Shown: positions 53,581 to 64,000 of the stretch, one piece after another
Position numbering within the stretch: position 1 is the first letter of the stretch
Layout of the letters: each line of letters starts with the position of its first letter
DNA from: Anisus vortex
Taxonomy: Eukaryota > Mollusca > Gastropoda > Planorbidae
Assembly: GCA_949126835.1 (NCBI GenBank)
Contig: OX421509.1
Span: forward strand, 8,702,911 to 8,766,910
Reading direction: 5' to 3'
Length of the DNA: 64,000 bases
Made by a program: the position numbers and the translations under genes
Notes under the pieces: model-generated
The model's input: only the letters and a program-made list of their open reading frames with translations
Databases searched by the model: none
What the model was told of the DNA's origin: nothing

Positions 53581-56500
53581 ATGGAGGCCACAAATAATCT
53601 TACATTGGATCCAGAGATATTTGATCTAACCTCAGAACAGCTTAATAAAATGTCAATGATACAATTAAAAGAATTGGCTAAATCATTGGGCATTTCTATC
53701 ACAGAAACTAGGCCATCAAAAACTAAATTACTTCAAGAGGTAACTGAGTGTTTAAGAAAACAAGGTACACTAATTATTGAAGAAACTACTGCTAATGATA
53801 ACATTAATGATGAATCAGATGATGAATTACCTTTTCCTATAAAACAAAGAGTAAAGCATACAACTGGTGACTTAAGTGAAGAATTGAAATTTAAACTTGA
53901 GTTAAGAAAGATGGAATTAGAGATGGAAAGAGAAAACAAGAGAATTGAGATGGAAAGAGAAAGAGAAAGCCAGAGAATTGAGATGGAAAGAGAAATAGCA
54001 AGAGAGAAAATAGCAAGCCAAGAAAGAATTGAGATAGCAAGGTCTCGTACGTCAAATCATTCGAATGCAAGCTCTGAAGCAGATGCAGAACTGTATAAGT
54101 TTAAGAAACATATTCCAGTTTTTGAAGATAATTCGGTGGAAGAGTTCTTCATGATTTTCGAGAGAAACGCTAAAGACTATCAATTTCCCGAGGGCAAGAA
54201 AGCTATACTTCTACGCTCAGCTCTGAACAAAGGAAAGGCACTTGATGTTGTATTAAGTCTTACTGAAGAGGAATTGTATGATTATGAACTGATCAAGAAT
54301 AGAGTACTGCTAAGTTATGCATTAACACCTGAAAAATATAGAAAAGTGTTTCGTGAGTCTAAGAAAGAACAGGAACAATCCCATGTTGATTTTCTAAGAC
54401 AGAAAAAGAAATATTTTGAAAGATGGATTCGATCCAAAGGTGTAAACAAAGACTTTGATAAATTAGCTAATCTTATGCTAATGGAAGACTTTAACAATAA
54501 CATCAGAGGTGATGTAAGAATACATTTAGCAGACAAAGGTGTAGAACAAGTAGAAACAGCAGCAGTGATGGCAGACGAATATGTTATTATCCATTCCAGC
54601 AATAAATTTACAACAGTTGATAAATCTAAATTCCAGAATCGAGATATGAAGGTAGAAAAGAAAACCATGAATCCAAATGAATCCTATCAATCAAAGAGAC
54701 ATCAGCAGAGCAATGAAGGTCCAACAAATTCCAAGCCAACCTGTAGCCATTGTAAACGAATTGGACATACTAAGGAAAAGTGCTGGATATTGAATGGGAA
54801 CCCGAATAAAAAGAATGTTGTCTTATCGTATGTAGCCATGCCAAAGCAAAGAACTCATGTAAATGTAAAGAAGGATGTTAGAACTCAAACAGAGATACCT
54901 AGTGCTAATGCAGATAACCTGACAAAACACACGTATCTAGGAAACTTGAAACCAGAAATAGTTCCTGAAATAGAGACAATGGTTTTCAATAATTCTAATT
55001 CTAATCTGAGCTCCAAGGAGTCTATATCAGATAGAACCACCATGAGTACTAAACATACCTCTTACAAAAATAACTTGGATACAGATCTCATCGATACTGA
55101 GATACCAAGCAATTGTTTACCATTCATTGAAGAAGGTACCGTGTCATCCATAATAAATGGTGTCACTAGTGAAAAGAACATCAGAATACTCCGTGATACA
55201 GGGGCTGAGGTTTCACTACTTTTAGAGAATACTGTTCCTACGTCACAATCGACATATACAGGACAGGATCTTACTATTCAAGGTGTATCAAGGAAAAATG
55301 TACAAGTTCCTTTGCATCAAATACAGCTGAAGAGTGCGTACTTCACTGGAAATGTAGTTGTGGGTGTATACAAATCACTTCCGTTTAAAGGCGTTTCTTT
55401 AATACTGGGAAATGATATTGCTGGAGATGTGGTGCATTCCATATCCAAGAAAAAACAATACCTCAATAAAAGTGAGAGCTTTATCAAACCTATATGCATC
55501 GTCACGAGAGGTATGGCCCAACAACAAAAGTCTGTCGAAACCATGTCAAAGTCAAAAATAGAACCAGAAATTGACCTACAGGCAACTTTCCTGGCTGACA
55601 TCTTGAGTGGTCCCTCAGTCAAGACTACTGAAAGTAATTTGTCACCTCGACAATTACTCCTATTAGAACAGAATAGAGATTCAGGAATTAAACACCTGAA
55701 GAAAAAGGTGATAACTGAACAGGAGGCAGAAATGAACGGAAATGGATTTTTTCTGAAGGAGGGAATATTAATGCAAAAATGGAGAGATGTGAAATGTGAT
55801 AATGACAATTGCAGAGAAGGAAGTCAGATTGTGGTACCAGCCATATTTCGTAATGACATCTTACACATGGCTCATGACACACCATATGCTGGTCATCTAG
55901 GAGTGAACAAGACTTACCGTCGAATTCTTCCGTACTTCTATTGGCCTGGACTACATCGTGACGTCACAAAATACTGCAAGTCATGCAATACATGCCAGAT
56001 AGTTGGTAAACCTAACCAGACTATACCGGTAGCACCTCTAAAGCCAATACCCGCCTTTGCAGAACCATTTAGCCACTTGCTAATAGACTGTGTAGGTCCT
56101 TTGCCTAAAACAAAGACAGGACACCAGTACTTATTCACTATAATGTGCACTGCCACGAGATATCCTGAAGCTATTCCGCTACGCACCATTAACGCAGATA
56201 AGATATCTGACGCACTGATTGCATTTTGTTCAAGATACGGTCTTCCAAAGACTATACAGTCAGGCCGAGGATCTAACTTTACATCAAAGCTGTTTAACCA
56301 GGTCTTAAAGAAACTAGGCATCCAACATGCAACTTCAACTGCGTACCATCCGCAAAGCCAAGGTGCCCTAGAAAGATATCATCAGACTCTGAAAACCATG
56401 CTCCGCACATACTGTTTTGAGAACACTGAAGACTGGGATCGCGGTATTCCATTCGCTCTTTTCGCGACTAGAGAAACTGTGCAGGAATCTCTTGGATTCA

Positions 56501-57279
56501 GTCCGTTCGAGTTAGTGTTTGGACATTCAGTTCGAGGACCTCTAAAACTGTTGCAGGAAACCTTGTTAAATTCTGATGAAGAGACTGGACTCGTAGCTTA
56601 TGTGGAACAATTTAGCAATAGAATCTATCATGCTTTTAATCATGTTAAAGATAATCTTTTGCAGGCTCAGAAAAGAATGAAAGGGTACTATGATGTCAAG
56701 GCCAGATCCCGATGTTTCCATCCTGGTGATAAAGTCCTCATGTTGACCCAATTGTCTGGACAACCCCTGAGTGCAAAATATACAGGACCATATCAGGTTT
56801 TAGATAAAATCAGTGATGTAACATACCTTGTAAAAACCTCTGATAGAAGGAAAACACAGAGACTGTGCCATATAAACATGCTAAAACCTTATGTTGTTAG
56901 GGAAGAACAAACTGACATTAGGCCAGTGAGTGCTATCAAAACTGTTGAAACACCCCCGCCTAAATTTAAAAAGACAATCATAGAAAGTAAACTTCAAAAC
57001 ACTGAAGCACTTAAAAACCTCAATGATAAACTGGCACATCTAGACTTAGGTGAACAGACTTCTATCAAGGGTTTAATCTATGATCATGTAAATTTGTTTA
57101 GTGATGTTCCTAACAAAACAACTTTGGTTACCCATGATGTAGTTTTAAAAGATGATAATGTTAAACCTGTCAAACAACATCCGTATAGGGTTAATACCAT
57201 ACAACTTAAGAATAACTTACGTATTGGTAAAAGATCACATCGTCGCGGACACCCTATCGCGCATGTAACAAATGTATAA
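53581..57279 (+). CDS. LTR retrotransposon Gag-protease-integrase polyprotein, 1232 aa, truncated in RT
   Basis: Domains in order: N-terminal helix region and a Glu/Arg-rich coiled coil (about 95-160); Gag core (about 180-340); CCHC zinc knuckle C388-x2-C391-x4-H396-x4-C401; aspartic protease DTGA at 539-542; integrase HHCC zinc region (HDTPYAGHLG ... CKSCNTC); integrase core with D836 and E931. The residue between them at the catalytic spacing (58 and 35) is Gly 895 (codon GGC) where Asp is expected. The tail from about 1160 (LFSDVPN...VKQHPYRVN) is the segment that precedes RT in related elements, then the frame ends after about 30 unrelated-looking residues. Integrase before RT is the Ty1/copia-like order described for the Gmr1 group of Ty3/gypsy elements. 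The protein cannot reverse transcribe, and its integrase is probably inactive. Confidence 0.9.
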   Translation: MEATNNLTLDPEIFDLTSEQLNKMSMIQLKELAKSLGISITETRPSKTKLLQEVTECLRKQGTLIIEETTANDNINDESDDELPFPIKQRVKHTTGDLSEELKFKLELRKMELEMERENKRIEMERERESQRIEMEREIAREKIASQERIEIARSRTSNHSNASSEADAELYKFKKHIPVFEDNSVEEFFMIFERNAKDYQFPEGKKAILLRSALNKGKALDVVLSLTEEELYDYELIKNRVLLSYALTPEKYRKVFRESKKEQEQSHVDFLRQKKKYFERWIRSKGVNKDFDKLANLMLMEDFNNNIRGDVRIHLADKGVEQVETAAVMADEYVIIHSSNKFTTVDKSKFQNRDMKVEKKTMNPNESYQSKRHQQSNEGPTNSKPTCSHCKRIGHTKEKCWILNGNPNKKNVVLSYVAMPKQRTHVNVKKDVRTQTEIPSANADNLTKHTYLGNLKPEIVPEIETMVFNNSNSNLSSKESISDRTTMSTKHTSYKNNLDTDLIDTEIPSNCLPFIEEGTVSSIINGVTSEKNIRILRDTGAEVSLLLENTVPTSQSTYTGQDLTIQGVSRKNVQVPLHQIQLKSAYFTGNVVVGVYKSLPFKGVSLILGNDIAGDVVHSISKKKQYLNKSESFIKPICIVTRGMAQQQKSVETMSKSKIEPEIDLQATFLADILSGPSVKTTESNLSPRQLLLLEQNRDSGIKHLKKKVITEQEAEMNGNGFFLKEGILMQKWRDVKCDNDNCREGSQIVVPAIFRNDILHMAHDTPYAGHLGVNKTYRRILPYFYWPGLHRDVTKYCKSCNTCQIVGKPNQTIPVAPLKPIPAFAEPFSHLLIDCVGPLPKTKTGHQYLFTIMCTATRYPEAIPLRTINADKISDALIAFCSRYGLPKTIQSGRGSNFTSKLFNQVLKKLGIQHATSTAYHPQSQGALERYHQTLKTMLRTYCFENTEDWDRGIPFALFATRETVQESLGFSPFELVFGHSVRGPLKLLQETLLNSDEETGLVAYVEQFSNRIYHAFNHVKDNLLQAQKRMKGYYDVKARSRCFHPGDKVLMLTQLSGQPLSAKYTGPYQVLDKISDVTYLVKTSDRRKTQRLCHINMLKPYVVREEQTDIRPVSAIKTVETPPPKFKKTIIESKLQNTEALKNLNDKLAHLDLGEQTSIKGLIYDHVNLFSDVPNKTTLVTHDVVLKDDNVKPVKQHPYRVNTIQLKNNLRIGKRSHRRGHPIAHVTNV

Positions 57280-58044
57280 GGAAATAGATAACTTCATGTA
57301 TATATTCTGATAATCCTAACTAAGAGAATTGGATCATTTAAAATATTAATGCATGAATATATGAATATGTTGTGATTATTTTATGCAATATCTTATGCCT
57401 TATTTTATGCCATGAATATTTCCATTTGCTAAAACAAATATTATTATTGTTGTAGAAAAAAAAAAAAAGAACCTAATAAGTTACTTATAAATATTATGGA
57501 TTTATGAACATAATTTTTCTTTATTAGTAAGATAATGAATGAACAGAAATGTACATCCTTATTTTGAAACAATCAAACTATAGTTGTGATTATGTAAAAA
57601 CCAAGATAGAGTAATGTGTATACACTTCACATGCTTACACACTTAAGATTAAACTCTTACTTTAAAATTTATTTAAATATTAATTTCATTTAAGTTGAAT
57701 TAATTAATGATTGAATTGTTTAATATGATAACATTAGTTATGTTGATTTTTACCTTATAAATAAGATGATGATGTTTATAAGGAATGATATCTCAGAGAG
57801 TATAATTTTTTTGAATAACGCGAACATGTGTTATGGTCTAAGGATAACTTGAGATCCTATATGATGAGGGTTTAATAGAATAAATTATTTCCCTTACTTG
57901 TCTTATTTAACGGACTACCCAGGTGGAGTCAGTTTTTTTTTTGTATATTGTTTAGAACTAAAGTTAAGTGCAGGCGGTTCTAAAAGAAATTGCACACTTC
58001 TATTGTTTAGTATGCAATGTTCTTTTCCTTTTGGTACGGGCGAC
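57280..58044 (+). other. Noncoding 3' region of the LTR element
   Basis: AT-rich, no frame of note. The missing RT and RNase H are not found here in pieces, so the loss is a clean internal deletion near 57205-57240. Confidence 0.6.
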
Positions 58045-59070
58045 TGTTACGAAACGTAAATTCCCTACATTGTAATGTTAATAAACCAACTAAATCATTT
58101 AAGCGAATTGCGTTTAAACGATATAAAATATTTCTCAGCTCAAGGTTTCCCCCCGGGTTTTTCCTAACCTAATGAGAGCATTATTGTTTTTTTTATTAAC
58201 CTCGATAAAAACATGAACTGTTCACGTAAACACAGCGTGTCAAGGTCGTCCGGTCTCTCCTTATTTTGTTAGAGCATTATTGCTTGACATTCTGATCACG
58301 CAGTCAACATGCAGGCTTGATTTAAATATTCGTGTCACTAGGCTGTCTGGTTTTTCCAACGATTGACCCGTAATATATTTCTACGCGATTCGACACTTTT
58401 AGTCAGTTCTTGGCGTACATTCGATCAGATAACATCTAAGATTCTGAGTCTCTGAGTATCGTTTCTATTTGAGTTGTATTATGGAAAATTTATTATTCTA
58501 CTATTAACTACAATGCTATATGTTCATTGAGGATATTCATTACTAATTGGAATATGTGTAGTTCTTGATTGTGTATATAATATTATTTGGATTCCTACTG
58601 GATTGATGTTGTAAATTAAACCAAATTTATCGTTGCTTTCTACACAACTTGGTTAGCGTCAATATTTCAAAGTTATATACATGTGTGTATGTGTAATATT
58701 TATTCAACTATATTAATAATCTACACTACCACTCGACATCTAGGTTCTTGCTGTATAATATGAGCCACATAAATAATTATACATGAAGTAAATCAACTGA
58801 AAACTCTAAAACTACGCTATGTGAATTGCCAGGGGATTATAAGAACCAGGAATACTCTAGACAACTACAAATAAACTTCAGAATAATATAATAAGATCTT
58901 CACTAATACAAGGATACTCACACTAATAATAACAATACTATAACTATTATTTTCATAAATTGAATGGGGGCTCTAGCCGTAATAACATTATAAATCATAA
59001 TTATACTTGTGTGATCTAAATAGAAGGTCTCATCCATAATTTATTATGGTGAATAAATTGCCTTGTAATA
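58045..59070 (+). repeat. 3' LTR
   Basis: 1026 bp, ends ...CCTTGTAATA, then the ATAT duplication. The sequence just before it (TTTTCCTTTTGGTACGGGCG) is not a classical purine tract. Confidence 0.95.
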
Positions 59071-59074
59071 ATAT

Positions 59075-59240
59075 AAATATGCAATTAGTCACTACTGAGG
59101 AATGAAATCTTACCATATATGTAGAATATAATACCACATTGGAAAATTGAATTCTCATGCAAATTTGCGCCACGTGACTTAAGCAGCCATCTTGAGTTTG
59201 TGACATTTTTAGAAAAATCTAATATTTTTTAGGCATTGTT
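59075..59240 (+). repeat. Tandem unit 3 of the piggyBac array (partial)
   Basis: TGAAATCTTACCATATATG at 59103 and CCACGTGACTTAAGCAGCCA follow the unit order. With the LTR element and one TSD copy removed, its spacing to unit 2 is about 387 bp. Confidence 0.8.
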
Positions 59241-59639
59241 TTTCTCGTGCAGTTTTTAAGCAATATGGTAATAAACCTATAAAAGAAAGAACTGGTCCTT
59301 GAAGGTCTATTTCAAGTGAAAATTTTTTATTAAACAAATTTAGTGTGTAACTTAACCTAGATTATATATCAAAGATAAACTAAACATTATACATTTATAC
59401 AATTTAATTAGAGCACCAACAAAAGATTTATTTACTGCTTCGAAAACAAATATAAGAATTAATATAAAATCTAAATAAAAATAGAAACAATTGTGCAGAA
59501 CTACACAGTTTTTAAACAATACATTATACTAATTTACTGCTGTAGCGTCCATCAATGATATAATTCACTGCTGTATGGTACAGATAAAAACAACCTGGCA
59601 CAATGCAGAGAAGGACGTTGCAAATATAAAGGCATATAT

Positions 59640-61180
59640 TGTTTGAATTTTTTTATTGCAGGATTTTCAAACAAGACAGTATGGTTTGTAAGTTTTGACT
59701 TTATATTTTGAGAAATGGACGTGCGGTTAGACTCTCATCAATGTTAAGGGTCGGGGCAGTAGCAGTGCTCTTTCGTCACGGCCTAGTTACTTGGTTCTGA
59801 ATAAGGGATTCAAGTACCAGTTCGCTAAATTTTTTTTAGCTGTCATGGAAGCGTTCTTGTTTATCTATAACCAATAAGTCCATTTATTTATCAAAGTTAC
59901 TTCTTTGTATAATCAAAGATTGAGTGGAACGACCTGATTGATTTGTGAGGATAGCAATAGCTAACCTCATTTGGTCAAACTGATCAACACCACCCTTGTG
60001 ATCATTGTAATTATGGTAGTTTTTTTTATTGTTCTGTAACCCTCCGGTAGTTTTTTGCCTCGAACACGCTTTACTGTAGTTGTATTGCCTCCCACAGTTG
60101 ATAGAAACATGTAAAACAGACGTTTGTCATCTTGAAACTTTGTGACATCAAGTATTTCGATTCAGCAAAGATAGGAGGATCACCTGTTTACCTTTTTTTC
60201 CCTTGAGTTCTTTTGGATAAGACTGTGAATTTTCAAGAATTTTGTGCCTAGTTTTTCACCTTTGAACTAGCATAAATATGATGATGTAATTGTCTGTGTA
60301 GATGATGTGGCCTTTTCACTCTTATCTGGAAATCTGATCAAATTATTGCCTTCTTCCTATGAAAGTCTTTTCCCCTGTGTAAATTATAAACCACAATAGT
60401 AGAATAACTTGGAATCAGAGAACAGGAATGCCTTTACGCCCCATTTAGTTGTCATAGATGAGATGCACTGTTTGAACAAACAACGTCCTTTGACTGTCAC
60501 CATATACTCATAAATTGAAAGAGCTTGTCCTGGTCCATAAACTTGTCGTTATAGTTTAGGCTTATTGTCCAATGACAGTCGCAGCTTGAAGAGCGGATCA
60601 TATCCATTTTAATGAAGACATGAGTTTATAATTTGGTATCTATTTCTCCCCATCACTGAAGTAAAATGGCATGTGAGCCAAAGTCATGTAGCCCAATAAC
60701 CATCTATTGATGATATGCTGCACAAGCCCATCGCTACATGAAGAGCAAGAAATGCGGTGGGATTCATCATTCACATTTTTCTCATTTGACATTCATTTAT
60801 AACTTGTTCATAATGTGTTTCATTAGAGTATCGGGAAAAAATGTACAGCCTCAAAATTTGTTAACATCTGCAAGAACACATTGTCTACTGTTGAATGAGG
60901 ACAGCTATTCGTTTTGAGGTCAACAAAATCATTCCTAACACTTCCCAGTCAGAATAAGCTGTTTTGTTGCAATGCTACCTTTACGCCTCTCAACCGTTTT
61001 GTCATCAATGCGAGCAGGTACATTGGAGCTAGAAATAGCACTGATTTCTTAGGCAAAATCAATCTCACCATCTGAATCACTTTCTAAATCTAAATTATTA
61101 TTATCCTCTAAATCACAACTGTCATAATTATATTCCTCACCCGAATCGGAATCATAACGAGAGACAATCGAATCATCCAT
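59640..61180 (-). pseudogene. piggyBac transposase (PGBD-like), degraded
   Basis: Starting at MDDSIVSRYDSDSGEE (61180), the minus strand has an acidic N-terminus, then scattered conserved pieces: MTTKWGVKAFLFSDSK (about 60455), MFLSTVGGNTTTVKRVRGKK (about 60110-60055), and YNDHKGGVDQFDQMR (about 60020-59960), the GGVDxxDQxR signature of piggyBac transposases. A stop after about 43 codons and many others break the frame. The source element is the one with termini at 51288 and 61941. Confidence 0.8.
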
Positions 61181-61242
61181 AGCTCAATTTAATTTAGAGT
61201 AAAAGTCAATACATGTAATGATAATAGAAAAAATATATTTCA

Positions 61243-61405
61243 AATTCACACAAGAACACTCTGTAAATAAAACTGGGCACATAAAACACATTCACACAAG
61301 AACACGCTGTAAACACAACAGGGGACATATAAACACATTTACACAAGAACACGTTGTAATTATATAAGGGCACATAAAAACACATGTACATAAGAACAAG
61401 CCGTA
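61243..61405 (+). repeat. About 50-bp tandem repeat, 3-4 copies
   Basis: Units of the form CACACAAGAACACRCTGTAA followed by a GGGCACATAAA block. It lies upstream of the transposase start, inside the piggyBac element. Confidence 0.75.
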
Positions 61406-61860
61406 GACTGAACCTAACAGGACACAGAAACGATTTCAGTACCAAGATCAACATCAACAATCATTAACAATATAATACAGTACATGTAACATAGACGCCA
61501 TTCTATATATTGTACATCATAGCCATAACGCGTCATCAAAGTCTGTGACGTCACATAATTCATCCGTTGAAGGAAAGAGTGCTTTTACGTTATTCACAAA
61601 GCAGATATCAACTTTACGTTTGTCTCTCAAGTAAATAGTGAGAATTTTTTTTTCTTCTAGTCAAAGTTAATCCTTCATTCGTATATTAGTACTGTCATGT
61701 AAAGTTGTAACGGACGCTTCGCGATGTGACCCCTACAAATAATAATACCGAAAAGACTGGTGATTGAGGTCAAGATAGTCATGCCAGTAATGGTACAAGA
61801 TCCAAACTCTGTACCATGGACTATTAGGTTAAGATTTTGAACCATTTTTTAAAGACCACC

Positions 61861-61935
61861 ATGATTTTCGACTAAAGTCGAATTTGGCATACAGAAAGAC
61901 TTTTGTAAATTCGACTTTAGTCGAATTTGGCATGT
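61861..61935. repeat. Inverted subterminal motif of the piggyBac element
   Basis: TTCGACTAAAGTCGAATT and AATTCGACTTTAGTCGAATT are each near-palindromic and are followed by TGGCAT on the right side. They may be transposase-binding subterminal repeats. Confidence 0.55.
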
Positions 61936-61990
61936 TAAGTGTTAAACACAGCAGCTGACAACTAATAGCCTGCTATCTTTTCACTGTTAA

Positions 61991-62063
61991 CCCTTCCCGT
62001 ACCGACCTACTTCTATCTATGCTGCCTTCAGTTCCGCTATATACGCGCCCGGGACTGTAAGGG
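61991..62063. mobile_element. Tiny TTAA-flanked MITE-like element, 73 bp
   Basis: TTAA at 61987-61990 and 62064-62067. Ends CCCTTCCCGTACCG and (reverse complement) CCCTTACAGTCCCG are partly inverted. Confidence 0.45.
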
Positions 62064-62067
62064 TTAA

Positions 62068-63720
62068 TATCCCTACTTTCAAATGAATTACTATCACATG
62101 AACAGAACATTTAAATCGAATTAGATCTAATAAATATTGGACTAGCCTACTTGTTAATTTATTGTTTTGAAAAAAAATATGAAAGGGGTCGTCCATATAT
62201 TACGTTACGCGATTTTTTGGCAAATTTGTAATTCCCTCTACACCCCTCGCCATACATCACCACTAATGCGAACACGACCGATATAGGCGATATGCTTATA
62301 GCCAAGCTCTTTGAACTAGATAACTGCATGGTGTATTCAAATATACATTAAAAAAAAATAATAGGCTTTAGGCCTAAGAATAAATTTAAAGTAGGGTCTA
62401 CTATCACTAAGGAAAACATATAAAAAAAAATGAATCAGAAAAGAGCTGTAGGTCCAAGCCTCATTACAAAGTGTAACCGCATTATTAAATCCAGTACGGC
62501 AAGTTTAGAATCACTTATGAGTTTTAATTAGCTCAACCAAACTAATGAACGAAACATTAGAAATAACACGAACACACAATGGGAATGTTTATCTTCTCCA
62601 AGGTAAACATCAAAAGAACACACGTATTTACCGTACATTTGACCTTTAACCTATTTACATACATTATACTTAAGTTGAAAGAACCGCTCTCCTATTCATT
62701 CAAGCATAGATTATATATTAGATCTAGACTATGTGCTTAAGTTTTCTTTTTCGTGACACTTTACAAACAAAATTTCAGTTGTTTACATACCGTGACCCAC
62801 TAAGCAATGTTTGCTTATGCTAACCTATATTACAGTGTAATTTAACATATATTAATTCCTACATTATATACGACCTTACCATTCTATAAGATTATACTTA
62901 CACAGAAGTAGTCTAGTTGGAGAAGTACCTTACACACCGGTACAAATACTGCAAAGGGCAGACTTCGCCTTATCACGGAGGCTAAAAGAGCAGCGAAGAA
63001 AAGTAAAGAACTTAAGCTGCCTCGGGCCCTGCCCACGACAAACTCCAACGGTCCGGCTTTCTAGTGTCAGAGATACGACAGAGCCTGTCTCTCAATGATA
63101 GGTCTCCCCAGACACAGCCAATTCTTCAAGGCTGGCCAAATCACAAGAGCGCAAATCTAATCGTCTCCAGAGACTATGATAGAGCCAATTCTGATGATGC
63201 ATGTAGGCTATAGATCAAATAACATGAAAATTCGAAGATCGCAGGTGAAAGGAGGGGGGGGGGGGGAGGAGGAGCTGTGCGACCGGTTCGCTCCAGGGTG
63301 CAAAATACTATGGTGTCGGCCCTGCACAAAATTCCAATTAATTTGGAACTAAATAAAATATTGGCTTAGTGCACTTTAGTACACCTAGGCCTTATATCTA
63401 TCGCCAGTAGCCTACACCTTGAATGTCTGACCTAGATATTTTATTTTCTTCCTCTTTCTGTTGGCTTCCCGGCGATACACGAACAATGCCAACACGTTAA
63501 TGATCCGAGGGGGGAATTCCGCAGGTGGGGACCAAAAAAAAAAAGTGTACTGCATGTGACTGCGGATACTGAGACCATACCATGAGGTGGCAGGGTCTTG
63601 ATTTACCCCCCCCCCCCCTCCCTTTTCTTTTTCTTATCTTAATGGTGGTGGTTAGAAAAGGGGCCCATACAGACATATACGTAGAATACATAGTCAGTTT
63701 TGGAGTAAAAGAAAAAAATA
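62068..63720. other. Noncoding stretch without recognised genes
   Basis: It includes a GC-richer segment at about 62935-63210 that may be a retroelement fragment, a poly(G) run at 63254-63267 and a poly(C) run at 63607-63619. No frame with a recognisable domain. Confidence 0.45.
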
Positions 63721-63724
63721 GCGA

Positions 63725-63930
63725 TGCTTCAGCTTTAGGAGTGAAGCTGGCTGCTCCAGCGGTTAGTTCACCGGACTGTCAACCAAAAACCAACGGACAG
63801 GTCGCGGTTTCTATCCCTGCCACCGACGGATCCCTATCGCCTTGCAGGAGTTTTGGGCCTAGTGGGCGTAATAATCTTCTATCTAGAAGGAACGTTGACT
63901 CTGTAGACGTATAATAAATGGATTTCGCGC
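63725..63930 (+). repeat. tRNA-headed SINE, family B, plus copy
   Basis: CAGCGGTTAGTTCACCGGAC (A-box region), GGTTTCTATCCCTGCC (B-box region), and CTTGCAGGAGTTTTGGGCCT match 23838-24053 in reverse complement. The tail is TATAATAAATGGATTTCGCG. Confidence 0.75.
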
Positions 63931-63943
63931 TAAGCTTAATGTG

Positions 63944-64000
63944 TAGTAGGGAACGGCGCGTTCGTCTGGTACTTGGTTCGAATCCTGGTGAAACTGATGA
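63944..64000 (+). repeat. SINE family A head, cut by the window end
   Basis: AACGGCGCGTTCGTCTGGTA and GGTTCGAATCCTGGTGAA are the family A head. Confidence 0.7.

Larger units (their letters stand above)
52151..59070 (+). mobile_element. Ty3/gypsy LTR retrotransposon (Gmr1-like order), RT-RNase H deleted
   Basis: LTRs of 1026 bp (52151-53176, 58045-59070) begin TGTTACG and end GTAATA. ATAT flanks both sides (52147-52150, 59071-59074). The single long ORF (53581-57279) carries Gag, protease and integrase, then only the start of the RT region. The element lies inside a piggyBac element. Confidence 0.93.
51288..61941 (-). mobile_element. piggyBac element, perfect 16-bp inverted termini in TTAA, with nested LTR element
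   Basis: CACTTAACATGCCAAA starts at 51288 and its exact complement TTTGGCATGTTAAGTG ends at 61941. TTAA flanks both (51284-51287, 61942-61945). Without the nested LTR element it is about 3.7 kb. It contains a broken transposase on the minus strand and a tandem array of about 380-bp units near the left end. Confidence 0.9.

Overview
The window looks like animal nuclear DNA, most likely from a gastropod mollusc. It is AT-rich, full of introns and heavily loaded with transposons. The organism call is an inference from two things: a metazoan-type sugar transporter gene with about a dozen introns, and the mix of CR1/L2-like LINEs, tRNA-headed SINEs, hAT, piggyBac and mariner-type elements and a Ty3/gypsy element. 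No bacterial operons and no protein-coding host gene other than the transporters were seen.

The host content is one apparently complete class I facilitative glucose transporter gene (GLUT/SLC2A type) on the minus strand. I assembled it by hand from twelve coding exons between 49620 (ATG) and 17269 (stop). All junctions have GT/AG borders and compatible phases, and the product is 493 residues, almost the length of a vertebrate GLUT1. Intron 1 is about 15.6 kb. At the left edge, on the plus strand, the last exon of a close paralogue (348-527) runs into the window. The two genes are tail to tail. Their last introns, last exons and downstream regions form a large inverted duplication (about 110-2707 against about 16211-17700) separated by about 13.5 kb of repeats.

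From left to right: 1-2.7 kb is arm 1 of the duplication, carrying a 1.3 kb GC-rich insertion that resembles the rDNA ETS/18S junction and is flanked by a 13-bp target duplication. 2.7-6.4 kb is LINE debris and a hAT element. 6.7-16.2 kb holds minisatellites, SINE/LINE composites, a mariner remnant and a hAT MITE. 16.2-33.97 kb is arm 2 plus eleven of the twelve GLUT exons, with an L2-like LINE, MITEs, SINEs and a 16-bp minisatellite in introns. 34-49.6 kb is intron 1, dominated by a 5.1 kb hAT copy with a perfect 8-bp duplication and its own inserted LINE. 49.7-64 kb lies upstream of the ATG and is dominated by a piggyBac element (51288-61941, perfect 16-bp inverted termini in TTAA) into which a 6.9 kb Ty3/gypsy element with apparently identical 1026-bp LTRs has inserted.

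The most unusual items are the rDNA-like insertion with its repeated hairpin motif, and the LTR element. The LTR element has protease-integrase-RT order (Gmr1-like, as in Ty1/copia), has lost nearly all of its RT/RNase H and has Gly where a catalytic integrase Asp is expected, yet its LTRs suggest a recent insertion.
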